A DNA stretch of 64,000 bases from Xylaria sp. FL1777 (Eukaryota > Ascomycota > Sordariomycetes > Xylariales > Xylariaceae). How positions within the stretch are numbered: the stretch's first letter is position 1; each line of letters begins with the position of its first letter. The translations under genes were made by a program, and so were the position numbers. Shown here in pieces: positions 46,431-58,769 of this stretch. The notes below the pieces were generated by a model. It saw nothing but the letters and a program-made list of their open reading frames with translations. It had not been told where the DNA came from and ran no database searches. The stretch is from the NCBI GenBank assembly GCA_022578965.1, contig MU400577.1:124001-188000 (forward strand), read 5' to 3'.

Positions 46431-47628
46431 TTGAGGCTACATATAACAAACATAGAGGTTACATAAGATAGCTCGGAACTTTTCAATGTAAGTCTTCTTC
46501 TGCTCGGCCTTTCTGCTCTATCTAGGTCTAAGTTAGTGTACACTACACTAGACTAGAGCGCTAAAGTTAGGTACAACTTGAGCGGAAGCAAGCGATGGCC
46601 CACCCAACAGGCCAATGCTCGGATTCAAGATCTGCGTAGTAGTACAGTCTACGTTAAGCGAGATAATCGTCTGTTCACAACCTAACAAGTGGTACTCATT
46701 GTCGGTGGATGTCAGGCAGAAATAATCACGGTTCCTAGTAGGCTGAGCTTGTACCCCGAATGATAAGCTAACGTGGCAAATCACCCTAACCCAAATGAGT
46801 CAGCGGCTACATAGGGTACGCAGTAGTCCAGTTCCCTCGACTCTGGTTGGTGAAATCGCTTGTAGAGTGCGAGTACGGGAGGTAAGTGCTACGCAGAGAG
46901 GTACACAGAGTAACACTACAATATTACGCTATGCGTAGGTACTGCTGCGTACATGTAAGGGAAGAAGGGAATGAATGGCCCGGGACCATTATTATTACTA
47001 CGCAGCCCCTTCCCTGGTCCAATGGCAGCACGGAAGCCTCAGCCCATCGAGGCACGCAAAACAAACCCACTGGAGGCCGGGGACCGCGTCGACCTGATTC
47101 CCTCCGCATTACATTGCATTCGCCAGGAACCCGATCTGGTCTCACCTCCTCTTAGTATCTTAGTATACACTACTACCGGATCCCCTGGTGCTGCCCTGGT
47201 CGCGCCCTCGAGCGAGCCAGCCATGTACGCCATCCTCGCATGAAGAGGATTGCCTTCCGTCGCCGCCGCTCGCTTTGTCCTGCTGGGAGTCTCCATGCTA
47301 ACGCTTATTCCGGCATGGCGGCTTTGGTGTCGTGCGCCAAAGCAGACCAAAGGAAAATAGCCCCATCCACAGCGAACCCACCCTTGGCGGGAAGTGATTT
47401 GAGTTATCTGTCATCGTATGTAACACTGGCACCCTTCTTTCTGCTCTGCTCCTGGTCAGCAGCACCGCCACCGCCCTGGCTGGGTAAGTATTTGAGACGT
47501 CTAACTCCCGCTGTTCCGATCTGTGTTTTGTCTATCTATCTGTCTGTCTGTGTGTCTTGAGCTTGTTGTTCATCGTACAAAGTTCTTTGTTCTCATAGGG
47601 AAAAAAAAAAACACAACGATCATACACC

Positions 47629-49186
47629 ATGGCCACCATGACTGCTAACGTTGGTCCCGCCGCCAGTTACCCTTCTCCCCCGCAATATTCACCTCCATCA
47701 GATAAACCCATGATGGATGGCAGCTACGAGCCTAACTCGATGTCTTCCTCTTCATCTCCACATGCCACTCATGGCAACTCTAACGACAAGAGTCCTCTGT
47801 CGTCACTAAATCTCAATTTTCTCAAAACCCTCAGTGAAAAGAGGACCACGAGGGACGGCAACCCCCCAAAGCGACGAGGACCTAAACCTGACAGTAAGCC
47901 GGCTTTGACCCGTCGTCAGGAATTAAATCGTCAAGCGCAAAGGTATGGGCAAATCAATACGTCACTGTTAAAATTGTATCATTCTAACAATAGTTTATAG
48001 AACGCATCGTGAGCGCAAGGAACTTTATATCAAGGCACTAGAAGATGAGGTACTGCGATTGAAGGAGGTGTTCAGCAATGTATCGCAAGACAAAGACAAG
48101 CTCGCCGAGGAGAACCGCCAGTTGCGAAACCTTCTCCATCAAAATGGCATTGCCGCGTCGGGAGTCGGAGCTATGGACGATGTCATCAGCAATCCAAGCA
48201 TGGGATACACCTCAAGCGGGAGCATTTCCGGCAGTTACGCACCAGGCTCGAGCTCCGCATTCACGCCTCCCATGACGGCCATCTCATCCCTTCCATCAGT
48301 GGCTGGCTCGACGCAGCTGATGGGTACCCACATGGGCCAGCACCATCCCGTCCAGAGTGTTGTGGACTACGACCAGGCTGGGATTGATTTCGTGTTAGCG
48401 TACGACCTCCCCGTTGACCCCTCGAAGGCATACATGTCACCTCCCCATCAGTGAAGAAGGTAACCAAGTCCCCCACTTTCGAGGAGAGGAAGGGCTGGTT
48501 TCTTTCTCGCTTGATGAACAAGGAGAGAGTTTTCCGGTGTTTTCCATCATCGTAGTTGGTGATTTCTCGTTAGAAGCAAGAAGAAAATGGGAACAGTGTC
48601 GCTAATTACAGCGGTCGCGTTGGACAATGTAGTCTCGAGAAGCCCTGCATGGACCACCTACCGTGGCTATTAGAGAAGGGCAGCGATAGCCCCGGCGAGC
48701 CCTGCGGTCATGCCCTGATGGCCTCGTGCCCCCCGGAGCCCTTCGGCGAGCTCACTAGCGAAATCCCATTCGGTACTGCCCACAGTGCTGCAGCCGAAGG
48801 GGTCGAGACAAAGGCGATGAAAGGAGAGCATCAGTCTCTGAAGACCTGGGAGCTGTCCAAGGGAGACCTCACGACCCTCCTAGATCTTAGCAAGAGACTA
48901 GATCTGGACGGAGAAATCACTCCTGTCATGGCTTGGGGCATGATCCTAGGACACCCGCGCCTCACCGAGTTGACTCGCAAGGACTTCGAGAGGATCACTG
49001 ATGATCTGAAGGGCAAGGTCCGTTGCTATGGGTAAGTCAATGACCTAAATTGGATGCCTATTCCACTCTACATGACTCTAACCCGTACATAATAGATTCG
49101 GCGCCGTCATGGAAGAGTTCGAAGTGCGTGACTCTCTCAACGCCGTCCTCTCCGCCAAGCCTGAGGCAAGCCTTGGCGCCTTTTAA
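47629..49186 (+). CDS. fungal bZIP transcription factor
   Basis: A DNA-binding regulator of the fungal bZIP class with a conserved C-terminal domain. Exons are 47629-47942, 48001-48399, 48633-49031 and 49096-49186, in phase, 400 aa. The basic region at about residues 92-115 (RRQELNRQAQRTHRERKELY) keeps the Asn and Ala/Gln of the Yap/Pap1-like signature and runs into a zipper (IKALEDEVLRLKEV, then LAEENRQLRNLL). The C-terminal domain is the one that follows many such fungal factors: FVLALEKPCMDHLP, GHALMASCPPEP, then LDLSKRLDLDGEITPVMAWG and KVRCYGFGAVMEEFEV. The third junction (GC at 48399 to TCTCGAG at 48633) was chosen because it restores FVLALEKPCMDH. The 233-nt intron 2 reads through for 18 codons and then stops. 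I cannot name the target pathway. Confidence 0.88.
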
Positions 49187-52100
49187 GTAAGAAGTGCAGC
49201 CCGGTGATAGGGTTGGTCCACCACTTCCGTTGTACCTTCTACGATGTAATGCGGATTATTGGGAGTGTATTTTGTTATCCAAGAGCATGAGCCGAGCCAT
49301 ATTGCTCGAATATAGGTGATCACAGTACTGGAGTCTAGGCCATGGTGGTTTTTGTTTTAGGAGACCCTTCGGGTTAGACAGTTATCTAGTAGGTTTAATG
49401 GAGTTCCCATACCTGCTGTACTTGTTTCGTTCCCCACTGCTTTGATATTAATCGTGAAATTCCTGTTTCTATCTCTATTACCAACAAACTATTCATGTTT
49501 TTATCATCATCTACAGGATCTTCATTACCTCTGCACAGCATCAGCCATATGTCCCCTGTTGCGGAGATTAACTACAACCCGGCAGCCAGGTAACCGGACG
49601 AAAGCAAACCATGCTACACCCGTTAACTCAAGGTATAGTATGGTAGGCGGTGTGTAATTGATATCCTCGGTGGCCGGTCCTACGTGCATACACACATAGA
49701 CACAGACACACACTTCTTACCTCAGCGTTGCTCACATCGCCATCCGAGACGCACAGAAAAGTACTGCAGTGTGAGACGGGGACCAGGTACCTAGATAAGT
49801 ATCATACATACATAGTACAGAACACTAGACTACACACTACGGCGAGTCAACGAGGCGCATTACCAACGACATATTTCCCGTACCCATAGGTGGCGCCGCG
49901 CCCTTTGCCTAGCGGTGTCCGTATATGTAAGTGATGTGCGTGCGTACGTTGCGTGTGTACATGCATGACAGTTATATGCAGGTGGTACAACAGATTGAGT
50001 TTCTGTGATTTGGAATTCCTCTGCGCCAATCAGATCCCGTTCCAAAAAATCCATCCTCATGATGGAGCCCACGTCGTACCAAGCTCACCTACCCACCTAC
50101 CCATCCCACTGTACCTACACTACCGGAAGATTAGGTACGGTAGAGATAAATAGATTAGGTAGATATTATTCACAATGCCTTCTTTGAGGAATTCGCGTTG
50201 CAGTATATATTGAGACCTACCCTTTTGAGGGGCATTTCCATACGGGAGGTACTTAACACTGCACCCGAGCACGGCTCCTATATGTAGATGCATGCGTGGA
50301 AGGCCTAGAAGGGAGACCTTGGATGGAGAATGGCGGTAGCGGTACCTAATGATTGATACTTTTTTTTTCTCCCCTCAGGCGGTGGCTTTAGGTTTCTTTG
50401 TTGTGCGCTGATGACTCGTTGGCGTTATTCCCGGTCGTGATAGCTATGGTTGCAGTAGGTATATCCCGGTGTCCGTACTCGTATCCCACAGCGCCTAATC
50501 AATCCACTGGAGCGACTCGCCTGCGAGCCTCTACTTAGGTACTACCTACCTAGGTATCATCTTTGACTGACTACCTATCCTCGGTACTTCTGCCCACTTT
50601 CGGAACTGGATGAACCCTTGAAGGATCAATCGAGCTGCAGCCTCGTACCTCATATTATGTTATGGTATAGCTGCTGGGAATTGGTCCTTGATATCGGCTA
50701 ACCTGGCCGATTCATAGCCGGTATGTGGTTACTCGGTGCCGAATGGAAAGCGACGACTAGGTTTGCCTTGATAATGCTTTTACCTCTGATTCACTCTTAG
50801 TGTGGGAATAAATCCTCTCCAAAAAATTTTACGTAGTCTCTAAACTGTCAGTACCTATCCTCTTGTTGTGCCCGGATTTTTGTCCCGGCGGGGTTTCATA
50901 GTCCGAGGTTTTTTGCTTTATTTGAAGACAGCTACCTGCTATATTTATTGAGTTGAGTGAAACACTAAGCAAACTCACTATGTTATAACAATATGTGTCC
51001 GTCAACATGGTGATTCTTTTTTTAGGAGGATTTTGAGAAACTTTTGCTAATCTGTAATGTGCCGTACTAATTAGACTTTACGACATGGGAGATGTCGTAG
51101 AGGCACGAAAAGCCCCTATACAAAGCATAAGAAGGGATTTATAACATTGTTATCTAGACATCTTGTGTAGATGTTATACCAGGCTTCTTTCTGTATATGT
51201 ACATATGGCAAAGCTTCTTGTTGTCTGAGCCCAAATCCAAGCGTTGGAGTCGATTGGAGCATCGCCATCTTCAGCACTCCTAGACATTTACAAAACACTC
51301 GTATCCGGCGCCCGGCCATCGTCAAGACATTACCAAATTGAGGACCGATCTGCCAATCTCCAAAATAGTCTCACCCAGCTCGATTTTCCATATATCAATA
51401 TCCTAAACTAACACATGGCCTCTCACACTGCGATTCGCTCAAGCCATTCAGATCTACAGTATTCATAACATTAGTGACCCGACATGCCCGACGCGTACAT
51501 TGCGGCATTGCGGGAATTGCGGACATTGCGGACATTATTAGGAAGAACTGGCTCGATACAGCTATTGTACCGGGAGACTAGCACTGCTGTTTACCTAGTA
51601 GTGCCCTTTCGTTCCAGTGTATGCGGCGTGTTATCCCGCTGCAATCATCGGGATTGAGAATGCTGCTAGTAGAACCATGAATGCTAAGATTGATTTTGAC
51701 ATGTAGCTTTCGTTGAGCTTGGATGAGTTGCAAGTAATAATATGCAATTTTAGGCCGGACTTGAGTTAACGATGAAACTTATTGATATACAATTTTCATC
51801 TATAGATGTGAGTATAATTCCCCCGATCTTAAAAATCACTACTCTTTTCTTTATTTCCTTTACCTTTCTCTTTTCTTCCACCTTTTGATAAATACTCTTC
51901 GCACGATATTTTGTCCTTTTCTTGAACTTGATAGTTCATCTGACACTCCACAGAGCTCAGGGTGAACTTGTTGTTTGGCTCCTCAGCTATTTTTGAGTCC
52001 TTGTAGAATAAGACAGGTTACATCGTATTATCTCAGACGTTTAAGATAACAGTTAGCTCCTAGGGTTCATGAAAGAGAGATTCAGTATTTACGATAAGCC

Positions 52101-52462
52101 GTTACTTAGATTTCACTGTATCATAATAAGTAGGCATATATGGATTTGTTGAAACCACAGTGTTTATGTACAGTTTCTATACGGTACAAATTCTGAAACT
52201 TTGTACTGCGTAAGGCGCAAGAGAGAGAGCACTTAATGCAGTGTGGATCTTTTATCTTGCGACTGCCCCACCTCCCCACCCCCACCAAAATTCTACCCAA
52301 GTCAAAATATCCCGGCAACACTCAAATTTCACTTACGCCACCTTCAGAATAGTGGCATAGCGACTTCAGGACGGCGGCGGCGGCGACAAAGCATAGCCCT
52401 TATCAATCACACTTTACTGTCCGTATTCGTCCACCGTGCCATTTGCTAGTCAGCAGCATTAC
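49187..52462. other. intergenic region
   Basis: About 3.3 kb of AT-rich sequence between the bZIP and eIF3d genes, with no convincing open frame. It has TAGGTA words near 50090-50160 and 50535-50580, and CA repeats near 49685-49712. Four CATTGCGGA-like 8-9-mers lie at 51498-51536. The last few hundred bases should hold the eIF3d promoter. Confidence 0.6.
51498..51536 (+). repeat. CATTGCGGA tandem repeat
   Basis: Four imperfect copies of an 8-9-bp unit (CATTGCGG, CATTGCGGG, AATTGCGGA, CATTGCGGA) in a row, then CATT. It is GC-richer than the surrounding desert and has no adjacent gene. Confidence 0.75.
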
Positions 52463-54321
52463 ATGATGGCGTCGACGTCGCTGGCAGACTTGATCTCGGC
52501 CCTCCCCGACGGCGATGGATGGGGCCCTCAAACCACGACCGAGACGACCCTGAATGGCGTCCCGTACGCGCCGTTTTCAAAGGGCGACAAGCTGGGCCGC
52601 ATGGCTGACTGGACCGCCGACGGAAAAGATGGCAGAGACGGCCGCGGTGGCCGACAGCAGTACAACCGCAACTACAGGGGTAGGCAACAACCACATGAAC
52701 TCTCTTATCGAAGATGTGCTGGCTGCGTATACTGATTGCGACATGGTCGGATAGATCAACAGATTTATGGTGCTGGCAGTGCCGCGCTATTTACCGCACC
52801 CATCACCGAAGCAGACGAAAACACCTTCTCCGTTGTCAGCAGAGAGCCCACTAAGACGAGATACGGCCGGGGCGCCGTCTTTACCCGGGGCCGTGGCCAA
52901 AGAGGTGCCAGCCAGGCCCGCGGTGGTCGCACCACTCTTCAGCGCCCTGGCCGCGGTGGCCAGCAAGGCTACGGCTACGATAACCGTGGTGGACGCTACA
53001 ACGCTCCCCGTGGCGGTCGCCGTTTCGGTTGGAAGGACTATGACAAGCCCGCGAGGAATCGTGATGCGTCCATCAATATCAAGCCTGAGTGGCAGCTTCT
53101 GGAAGAGATCGACTTTAATAGACTCAGTAAGCTGAACCTCGACGCCGATGAGGGCGAGGATATCGATAGCTACGGCTTCCTCTACTACTACGATCGATCC
53201 TACGATAAGCAGCCTGTGAAGTCGGCTGAGAGGCGGTTAACCGCCATCGATCGTGCTACATACAACGTCACCACCTCGTCGGACCCTGTTATCCAGGAGC
53301 TGGCCGAGAGGGATGAGGCGACCATCTTCGCCACTGATAGCATCCTTTCCATGCTTATGTGTTCGACAAGGTCCGTTTACCCCTGGGATCTTGTTATCAT
53401 CAGGCAAGGAAACAAGATCTTCCTTGACAAGCGCGACAATGCCACTCTAGATATGGTTACGGTAAACGAGAATGCCGCGGATGCTCCTATGGAGGCTTCT
53501 GATGGCACTAAGGATGGTATCAACCAGCCTACCGCTCTCTCGGAGGAGGCCACGTACATCAACCACAATTTCGCTAACCAGGTGGTCTTGGAGAGCGAGT
53601 CGTCAAAGGTCAACATGCCCAACGACAACCCCTTCTATAACGAAGCCGAGGAGACGGAGCCGCCTGCCAGCAAGGTTTACAAATACCGCAAGTTTGATTT
53701 GTCTACGAGCGAAGAGGAGCCGATGTATCTAGTGGTTCGAACTGAGATTGATGCAGTTCAGAAGAACGCCATCAACGGCGAGGATCAACACCTTACCCTC
53801 AAGGCACTCAACGAGTTCGACAGTAAGGCCCAAGGTAGCGGCGGGGCCCTAGATTGGAGATCCAAACTCGTCAGCCAGCGTGGTGCGGTAGTGGCCACCG
53901 AGATGAAGAACAATAGTGTCAAGCTCGCCCGGTGGACCGTACAGAGTATATTAGCCAAGGCTGACGTAATGAAGCTTGGGTTAGTATCACATTCTTTTTG
54001 TATCGCGTCTCTGAGATTAGCTAACCCAGACCTAGATTCGTATCTCGGGCAAATCCGAAGACCAATGACAAGCACGTTATTCTAGGGGTCATCGGTTGGA
54101 AACCCAAGGACTTTGCCAACCAGATGAACCTATCGTTGTCTAACGGTTGGGGTATTGTCCGCACGATTTCTGATATGTGCTTGAAGCGAGAGGAGGGCAA
54201 ATTTGTGCTCGTTAAGGATCCAAATAAATCTATCCTTCGACTGTACGAGGTCCCAGCCGGCAGCTTCGATGACGATGGCGAGGAAGAGACAATCCCTGAG
54301 ACCGATGCCGGGGACAACTAA
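52463..54321 (+). CDS. moe1: translation initiation factor eIF3 subunit D
   Basis: Subunit d of eIF3, at the mRNA entry side of the 40S subunit, with cap-binding ability in animals. Exons are 52463-52679, 52755-53979 and 54036-54321, in phase, 575 aa. Family features in order: [16 protein letters not shown], then [33 protein letters not shown] and a Gly/Arg-rich stretch ([14 protein letters not shown]). They continue with [40 protein letters not shown] and [20 protein letters not shown]. The last are [62 protein letters not shown] and [18 protein letters not shown]. The C-terminus is acidic. The start is one of two adjacent ATGs (52463 or 52466). The second gives MASTSLAD, equally plausible. 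Confidence 0.95.
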
Positions 54322-54990
54322 TTCCTAAGGAGTGGGCTATAAATAAAGAGCTTTCCTAGGGTTATGATAAGACAGGTTCATTAGGTGTTCTAGGAAATGA
54401 TGAAAAGGCATTCCAATTCTAGATTAACGAAGTTGTTACTGGGCATGCAACTGGTACATCGACAGTAATCTATAGATAAATCAAAGCTAAGGAAAAGGAG
54501 GTAGCTTTAACCTTCTTGGCCGAGATTTCGGGCCTCTTTTTCTTGTGATATATTATTGATTAAATACTCTAATATTCACTCTATGTAACTGAAGTCGGTT
54601 GATGGAGATTTACTAGCACATTTGGACTGGTTGTTGTTATTAAGCTATTTCTCTTCATACAATATCCATTTAGACTTTCGTCACTGATTCAAGAAGCTTT
54701 CATATTGCCACGGGGCTCATCTACTCTACCTCCCTACCTCGTAAGATGCATTATAGGAGCTTATCCCAAAGGCCCCTCTCCAGTTCAACCCCACCCCCAC
54801 CATGAGCGAAAAAAAGGAAGCAGATACCTAATTGCCCCGCCATAATCAAGTACTCACTGTGACGTCTATCCCGATTTCTGCTACTGGCTGCTTGCTACCT
54901 TAGCTCTCTGCAAGCTCCTACTCCTCCACGAAGACACGATCTAGCTATCATAACCAAAGAAACTAGAAAAGAAGATCAGAGTACCACAAA
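54322..54990. other. intergenic, eIF3d terminator and RPE promoter
   Basis: About 670 bp between two plus-strand genes. It should hold the eIF3d 3' UTR and the RPE promoter. No gene or distinctive element was seen. Confidence 0.6.
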
Positions 54991-56212
54991 ATGGCACCGA
55001 GGGCAATTATAGCTCCGTCCATCCTGTCGGCCGACTTTGCGCAGCTCGGTGCCGACTGCGCGCGGACAATGGATCAGGGCGCTGACTGGCTCCATGTCGA
55101 TATCATGTACGCCGACCGAACTCCCCGTGATACCAGACCGGGCAAGCCATTGGAGCTCCAACGATGGATGATCAGAAGATGGGCAGTTTAGCTGATAGTC
55201 AGAGCGCATAAGGGACGGTCATTTCGTGCCCAACATCACGTTCGGCGCCCCCGTTGTAGCTAAGATCCGGAAACACGTCGACAGGCCGACCGAAAAGCAC
55301 GGACGCGGGACATTCGACTGTCATATGATGATCGCCGAGGTATGGTGCCATAGAAACTCCCCCTTATCTCACACATAAGTGCACCGCGGGCAAATCCGGA
55401 TGACTTGCCGAATTTATTTCTTGGAGGGCGGAGAGGAGGGCGTGCGTCAGCAGAGACGAATGCGAAAGAAGAACAGAGAGCCACTTGCTAACGAAGGGCC
55501 TGTGTGAAATACGCATAGCCGAAGAAATGGGTCAAGGAATTCCAGAAGGCCGGCTGCGACCTCTACTGCTTCCACTACGAGGCCGCCTTCTCGAGCGCCG
55601 CCGAGTCCCCCGAGGGCAAGACCGACGAAAAGACTAACCCCAAGGACCTCATCCGGTATATCCACAGCTGCGGCCTGTTGGCCGGCATTGCGCTGAAGCC
55701 CATGACGGGCGTCGAGGTGCTGACGGAGTTACTCGAGAGCCCTGATGAGAAGGAGAGGCCCGATGTATGTCCCTTTCTTTCCCGGTTTTCTATGCCTACG
55801 ATATTTATTATGCGACTACCTGATTTATCTACTAAATATATTTCTCCTTGTTATTATTCTTCTTATCTACTATGTTCTATTCCTGCCAAACCTCCTTTTT
55901 GTTATATCAATTCAGCAACTAATGCCTAGCTCTCGCGCTATGTATATATAGATGGTCCTCATCATGACAGTCGAGCCCGGCTTCGGCGGACAGAAATTCA
56001 TGGCGTCCGAGCTACCCAAGGTCCAAGCCCTACGCAAGAAGTACCCGGATTTGAACATCGAGGTGGATGGCGGGTTGGGCCCTGGAACGATCGATCAGGC
56101 GGCCGACGCCGGCGCCAACGTCATCGTGGCTGGTAGTGCTGTTTTCGGCGCCCAGGATCCAGCAGAAGTCATCTCCTTGCTGAGAACTACCGTGAATAAA
56201 GCATCGGCATAA
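54991..56212 (+). CDS. rpe1: ribulose-phosphate 3-epimerase
   Basis: Interconverts D-ribulose 5-phosphate and D-xylulose 5-phosphate in the non-oxidative pentose phosphate pathway; cytosolic TIM barrel. Exons are 54991-55106, 55213-55339, 55519-55764 and 55952-56212, in phase, 249 aa. The active-site blocks are all present: [31 protein letters not shown] (metal-binding His/Asp), [44 protein letters not shown] and [11 protein letters not shown]. The first junction was set by restoring the HVDIMDGHF block. There is a charged loop ([15 protein letters not shown]) before RYIHSCG, as in other fungal forms. It ends convergently with the aminotransferase gene, with about 300 bp between the stops. 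Confidence 0.96.
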
Positions 56213-56509
56213 CGCGTGTGTAGAATGAGTTGTAGAAGATATGGCGAATCATGTAAAGTTGCCATGTAGACTGCGTAGCGAGAAGTGTGGAGTTTTGTAT
56301 CGAAAATAAACACAACGTACATAATCCATTCATCACGAGAGATCAACGGTTACATTATAGGTTGTATTTCGCTGGTATTCATAAGTCAAGTATTGAATAT
56401 CTATATCATAACGTGGGTGACAGATCAACGAGACACACAATGCAATAAATGTATTGTCTTGAGTTATACGCGTTCTCTAGGATATCTATCTATCTGACTA
56501 CTTACGTAT

Positions 56510-57180
56510 TTACTCCTTCCTCGGAATGTATTTGTCCATCGCATCGATGAAACTCTTCACTTCGTCGACTATGGTAACGACAAACACCATTAGTTAACCC
56601 ATTAATCAAGAGCATACTTTACTAGGTGAAACAAAGAAAGCCACATGATGTCCATTGCCCCCCCAAGACCGCACGACTTCAAGAAGAGGACGAGAGGTGG
56701 AAGATGATACACGAAAAAGAATATATTACGGATGAGAAAAGAAGAAAAGAGGAAGGGAGGGGAAGGAAAGGGGAAGGCTCACCGGTATTATAATGCGCCA
56801 AACTAACCCTCACAACGCCCTCGTCCCCGAGCCCCAGCAACCCCTGCACCAGCCGCGGCGAGTAGAAGGCGCCCCAGCGAAACCCGAAGGCAGACGCGGC
56901 CTCGACGGTCTCGACGACGTCGCGCGACGACCATCCCCTGACGCCGAAGCTGATGGTCGCCACGCGTGCCGCGGCGTCGGCCCCTGCGTCCCCGTACACG
57001 GTGATATCGGCGCGCGATACTAGGTACGCGAGCAGAGTGCTCTGCAGCGCCGCCTCGTGCGCTGTCCGGCTGGCCCATTCTGCGGCTGTCTTGGGCAGGT
57101 AGGTGGTTAGCGCCGGAAGGCTGTGGAGGAGCTCGTAGCTTGCGCCTGCTAGACCGACTTTGGGGGTGGGCGTTAGTATG

Positions 57181-57211
<31 letters not shown>

Positions 57212-58769
57212 TTATAGATACTTGGGAGGTTCTTGGGGGGGGGGATGTTTTTGTAGGGTTAGGGGATATTGGGGGGTTTTTTTCCTTATGATTTTCCCGG
57301 GTGTGTGTAATACAAGGACGAGGAGGAGTGGTGACGATGATGTGTCGTTGGAGGGGTAAGTCGATCTCAGGGGTAATAACGAGAGATGGTATAGTACAAA
57401 CTTCCATGGAAGCTTCGATCCTCGTTGTCTACTTTTCTGAGCTTGACCGAAGCTGTTTCAACCAATCACCCCTTTCTTTCCCCTTTCCACTCGAGACGAG
57501 ATAAGGACAGAACGACGACGACGACGACGATAGCAAAATATAAATGAATCTGCGAAGAACGAAAATAAAGAAAAGAAGAAGAAGGAGAAGGAGAAGGAGA
57601 AGAAAAAACAACTTACTCTTCTCCTCCAGCGTATCCCCCTTCTTGAAAAAATGCCCCAGCGACCTCATCCGGCCCTGGGCCCGCGGGCTCGCGTACAGCA
57701 TGGCGAGGTGCGGCCCGTACACCTTGTACCAGGAGAAGGCGTAGACGTCGACGCCCAGGGCGCGGACGTCGACGGGCCGGTGCGGCGCCCACGACACGCC
57801 GTCCACGACCACGAGGGCCTCGGGCGCGGGGCCCGCGCGCACCGCGGCCGCGATGGCCGCGATGGGGTTGATGCTGCCCAGGATGTTGCTCACGTGCGTG
57901 CAGGACACCAGGCGGGTGCGGGAGGTGAGGAGGGGGGCGAGGGAGGCTGGGGTGAGCAGCGGGTTCGCGTTGTTAGTAGTAGTAGTAGTAGTAGTCTTGG
58001 TGTCAGAGGTGGTGGTGGTGTCTGGGGATATGGATATGGCTGGCGTCCACCACTTCAGTGTTAGCTTGTGCCGGGACGCGAGGTCCACCCATGGCGCGAT
58101 GTTGGCCTCGTGATCGATGCTCGACACGACTATCTCGTCGCCTTCGGAGAATTCCAGCGCGAAGGACGCGTTGCGGAGTAATTGCGTCGTCGAGGCGCCG
58201 AAGACTTCGAGGGGTGTTGGTTAGTGGTTGTTTGTTTATGTCTGCTTGGGATGCAAGGGGAGGAGGTATCGTGATTCTCCAACGACTCCTCTTTACGCAC
58301 GAGGAAGAGGTGACAAGGACGACGGCAAGAGAAGGGAGTATGTATGTGTGTGTGTGTGTGCGCGCGCGCAAGTGAACGAGCTGAGAGCGAGGTCGATCGA
58401 CATGGCCGCCGATACGCCGTACCTTAGGTACTTACTTACCTATCTCAGAGGCCTCGGCGTTGATATACCGTGCCCCGGCCGCGAAGCCGGCGTCATACCG
58501 CTCCGTCGAGAGCTTGCCCGTCTTGTAGCTTGCGCCGAGCTGGACATTGGTCCGCGAGAGGTAGTCGCGGATTCTGAGATCCGAGCCCCAACCGGTTGCT
58601 GTCAGTCACTTGTTCTACCCTCTCAGCGTTCACTGCCTGCACATTGCTGCACTTACGCCTCGATGACGGTGCCCAGCGTCTGGCTGCCGCCCGCATTGTC
58701 GAAGAAGATCTGGTCCTGGGCAAGTCCTGGGAACTGGGACCGCACGGCCTCGATATCAAAGTCGCTCAT
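56510..58769 (-). CDS. class V aminotransferase (cysteine desulfurase-like, VC1184 type)
   Basis: A PLP enzyme of fold type I, class V, most like the cysteine desulfurase-like VC1184 subfamily, whose substrate is not settled. Exons are 58769-58657, 58573-58440, 58204-57617, 57157-56783 and 56568-56510, in phase, 422 aa. Motifs: FDNAGGSQTLGTVIEA at the start, NVQLGASYKTG, FGASTTQLLRNASFAL, SSIDHEANIAPW, VVVDGVSWAPHRPVDV (Asp that pairs with the PLP ring) and YAFSWYKVYGPHLAML with the Schiff-base Lys at about 243. Near the end it has GVVRVSLAHYNTVDEVKSFI. A Thr-rich stretch at about residues 144-160, encoded by a triplet repeat, lies in a loop. Introns 2 and 3 are long and rich in simple repeats. 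No targeting peptide is evident. True desulfurase activity is unproven. Confidence 0.88.
57177..57212. repeat. TA-rich microsatellite in aminotransferase intron
   Basis: Alternating TA with a few TG steps, inside the 459-nt third intron (57158-57616). The same intron carries runs of G near 57236-57243 and GGA/AGA triplets near 57570-57605. It is therefore much longer and simpler in sequence than other introns in the window. Confidence 0.8.
58345..58369. repeat. TG/CG dinucleotide repeat in aminotransferase intron
   Basis: A TG run passes directly into a CG run within intron 2 (58205-58439). Alternating purine-pyrimidine DNA of this kind can adopt Z-form in vitro; any role here is unknown. 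Confidence 0.85.

Larger units (their letters stand above)
39370..47628. other. gene desert of about 8.3 kb
   Basis: Between the RIM15 and bZIP start codons I find no convincing gene. The first few hundred bases are the RIM15 promoter, with tandem GACGTCA units at 39482-39509. Beyond this the DNA is AT-rich with dense TACCTAGGTA and GTAGTGTA words (about 40050-41800 and 45960-46280), interrupted by a less AT-rich stretch at about 42200-44650 that has only short broken frames and may be a decayed gene. A CAGCACTTT repeat lies at 46402-46430. The last several hundred bases are the bZIP promoter and leader. Confidence 0.55.

Noticed and set aside
57651..58113. Plus-strand frames of 137 and 86 codons
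   Set aside because: They are antisense to exon 3 of the class V aminotransferase.
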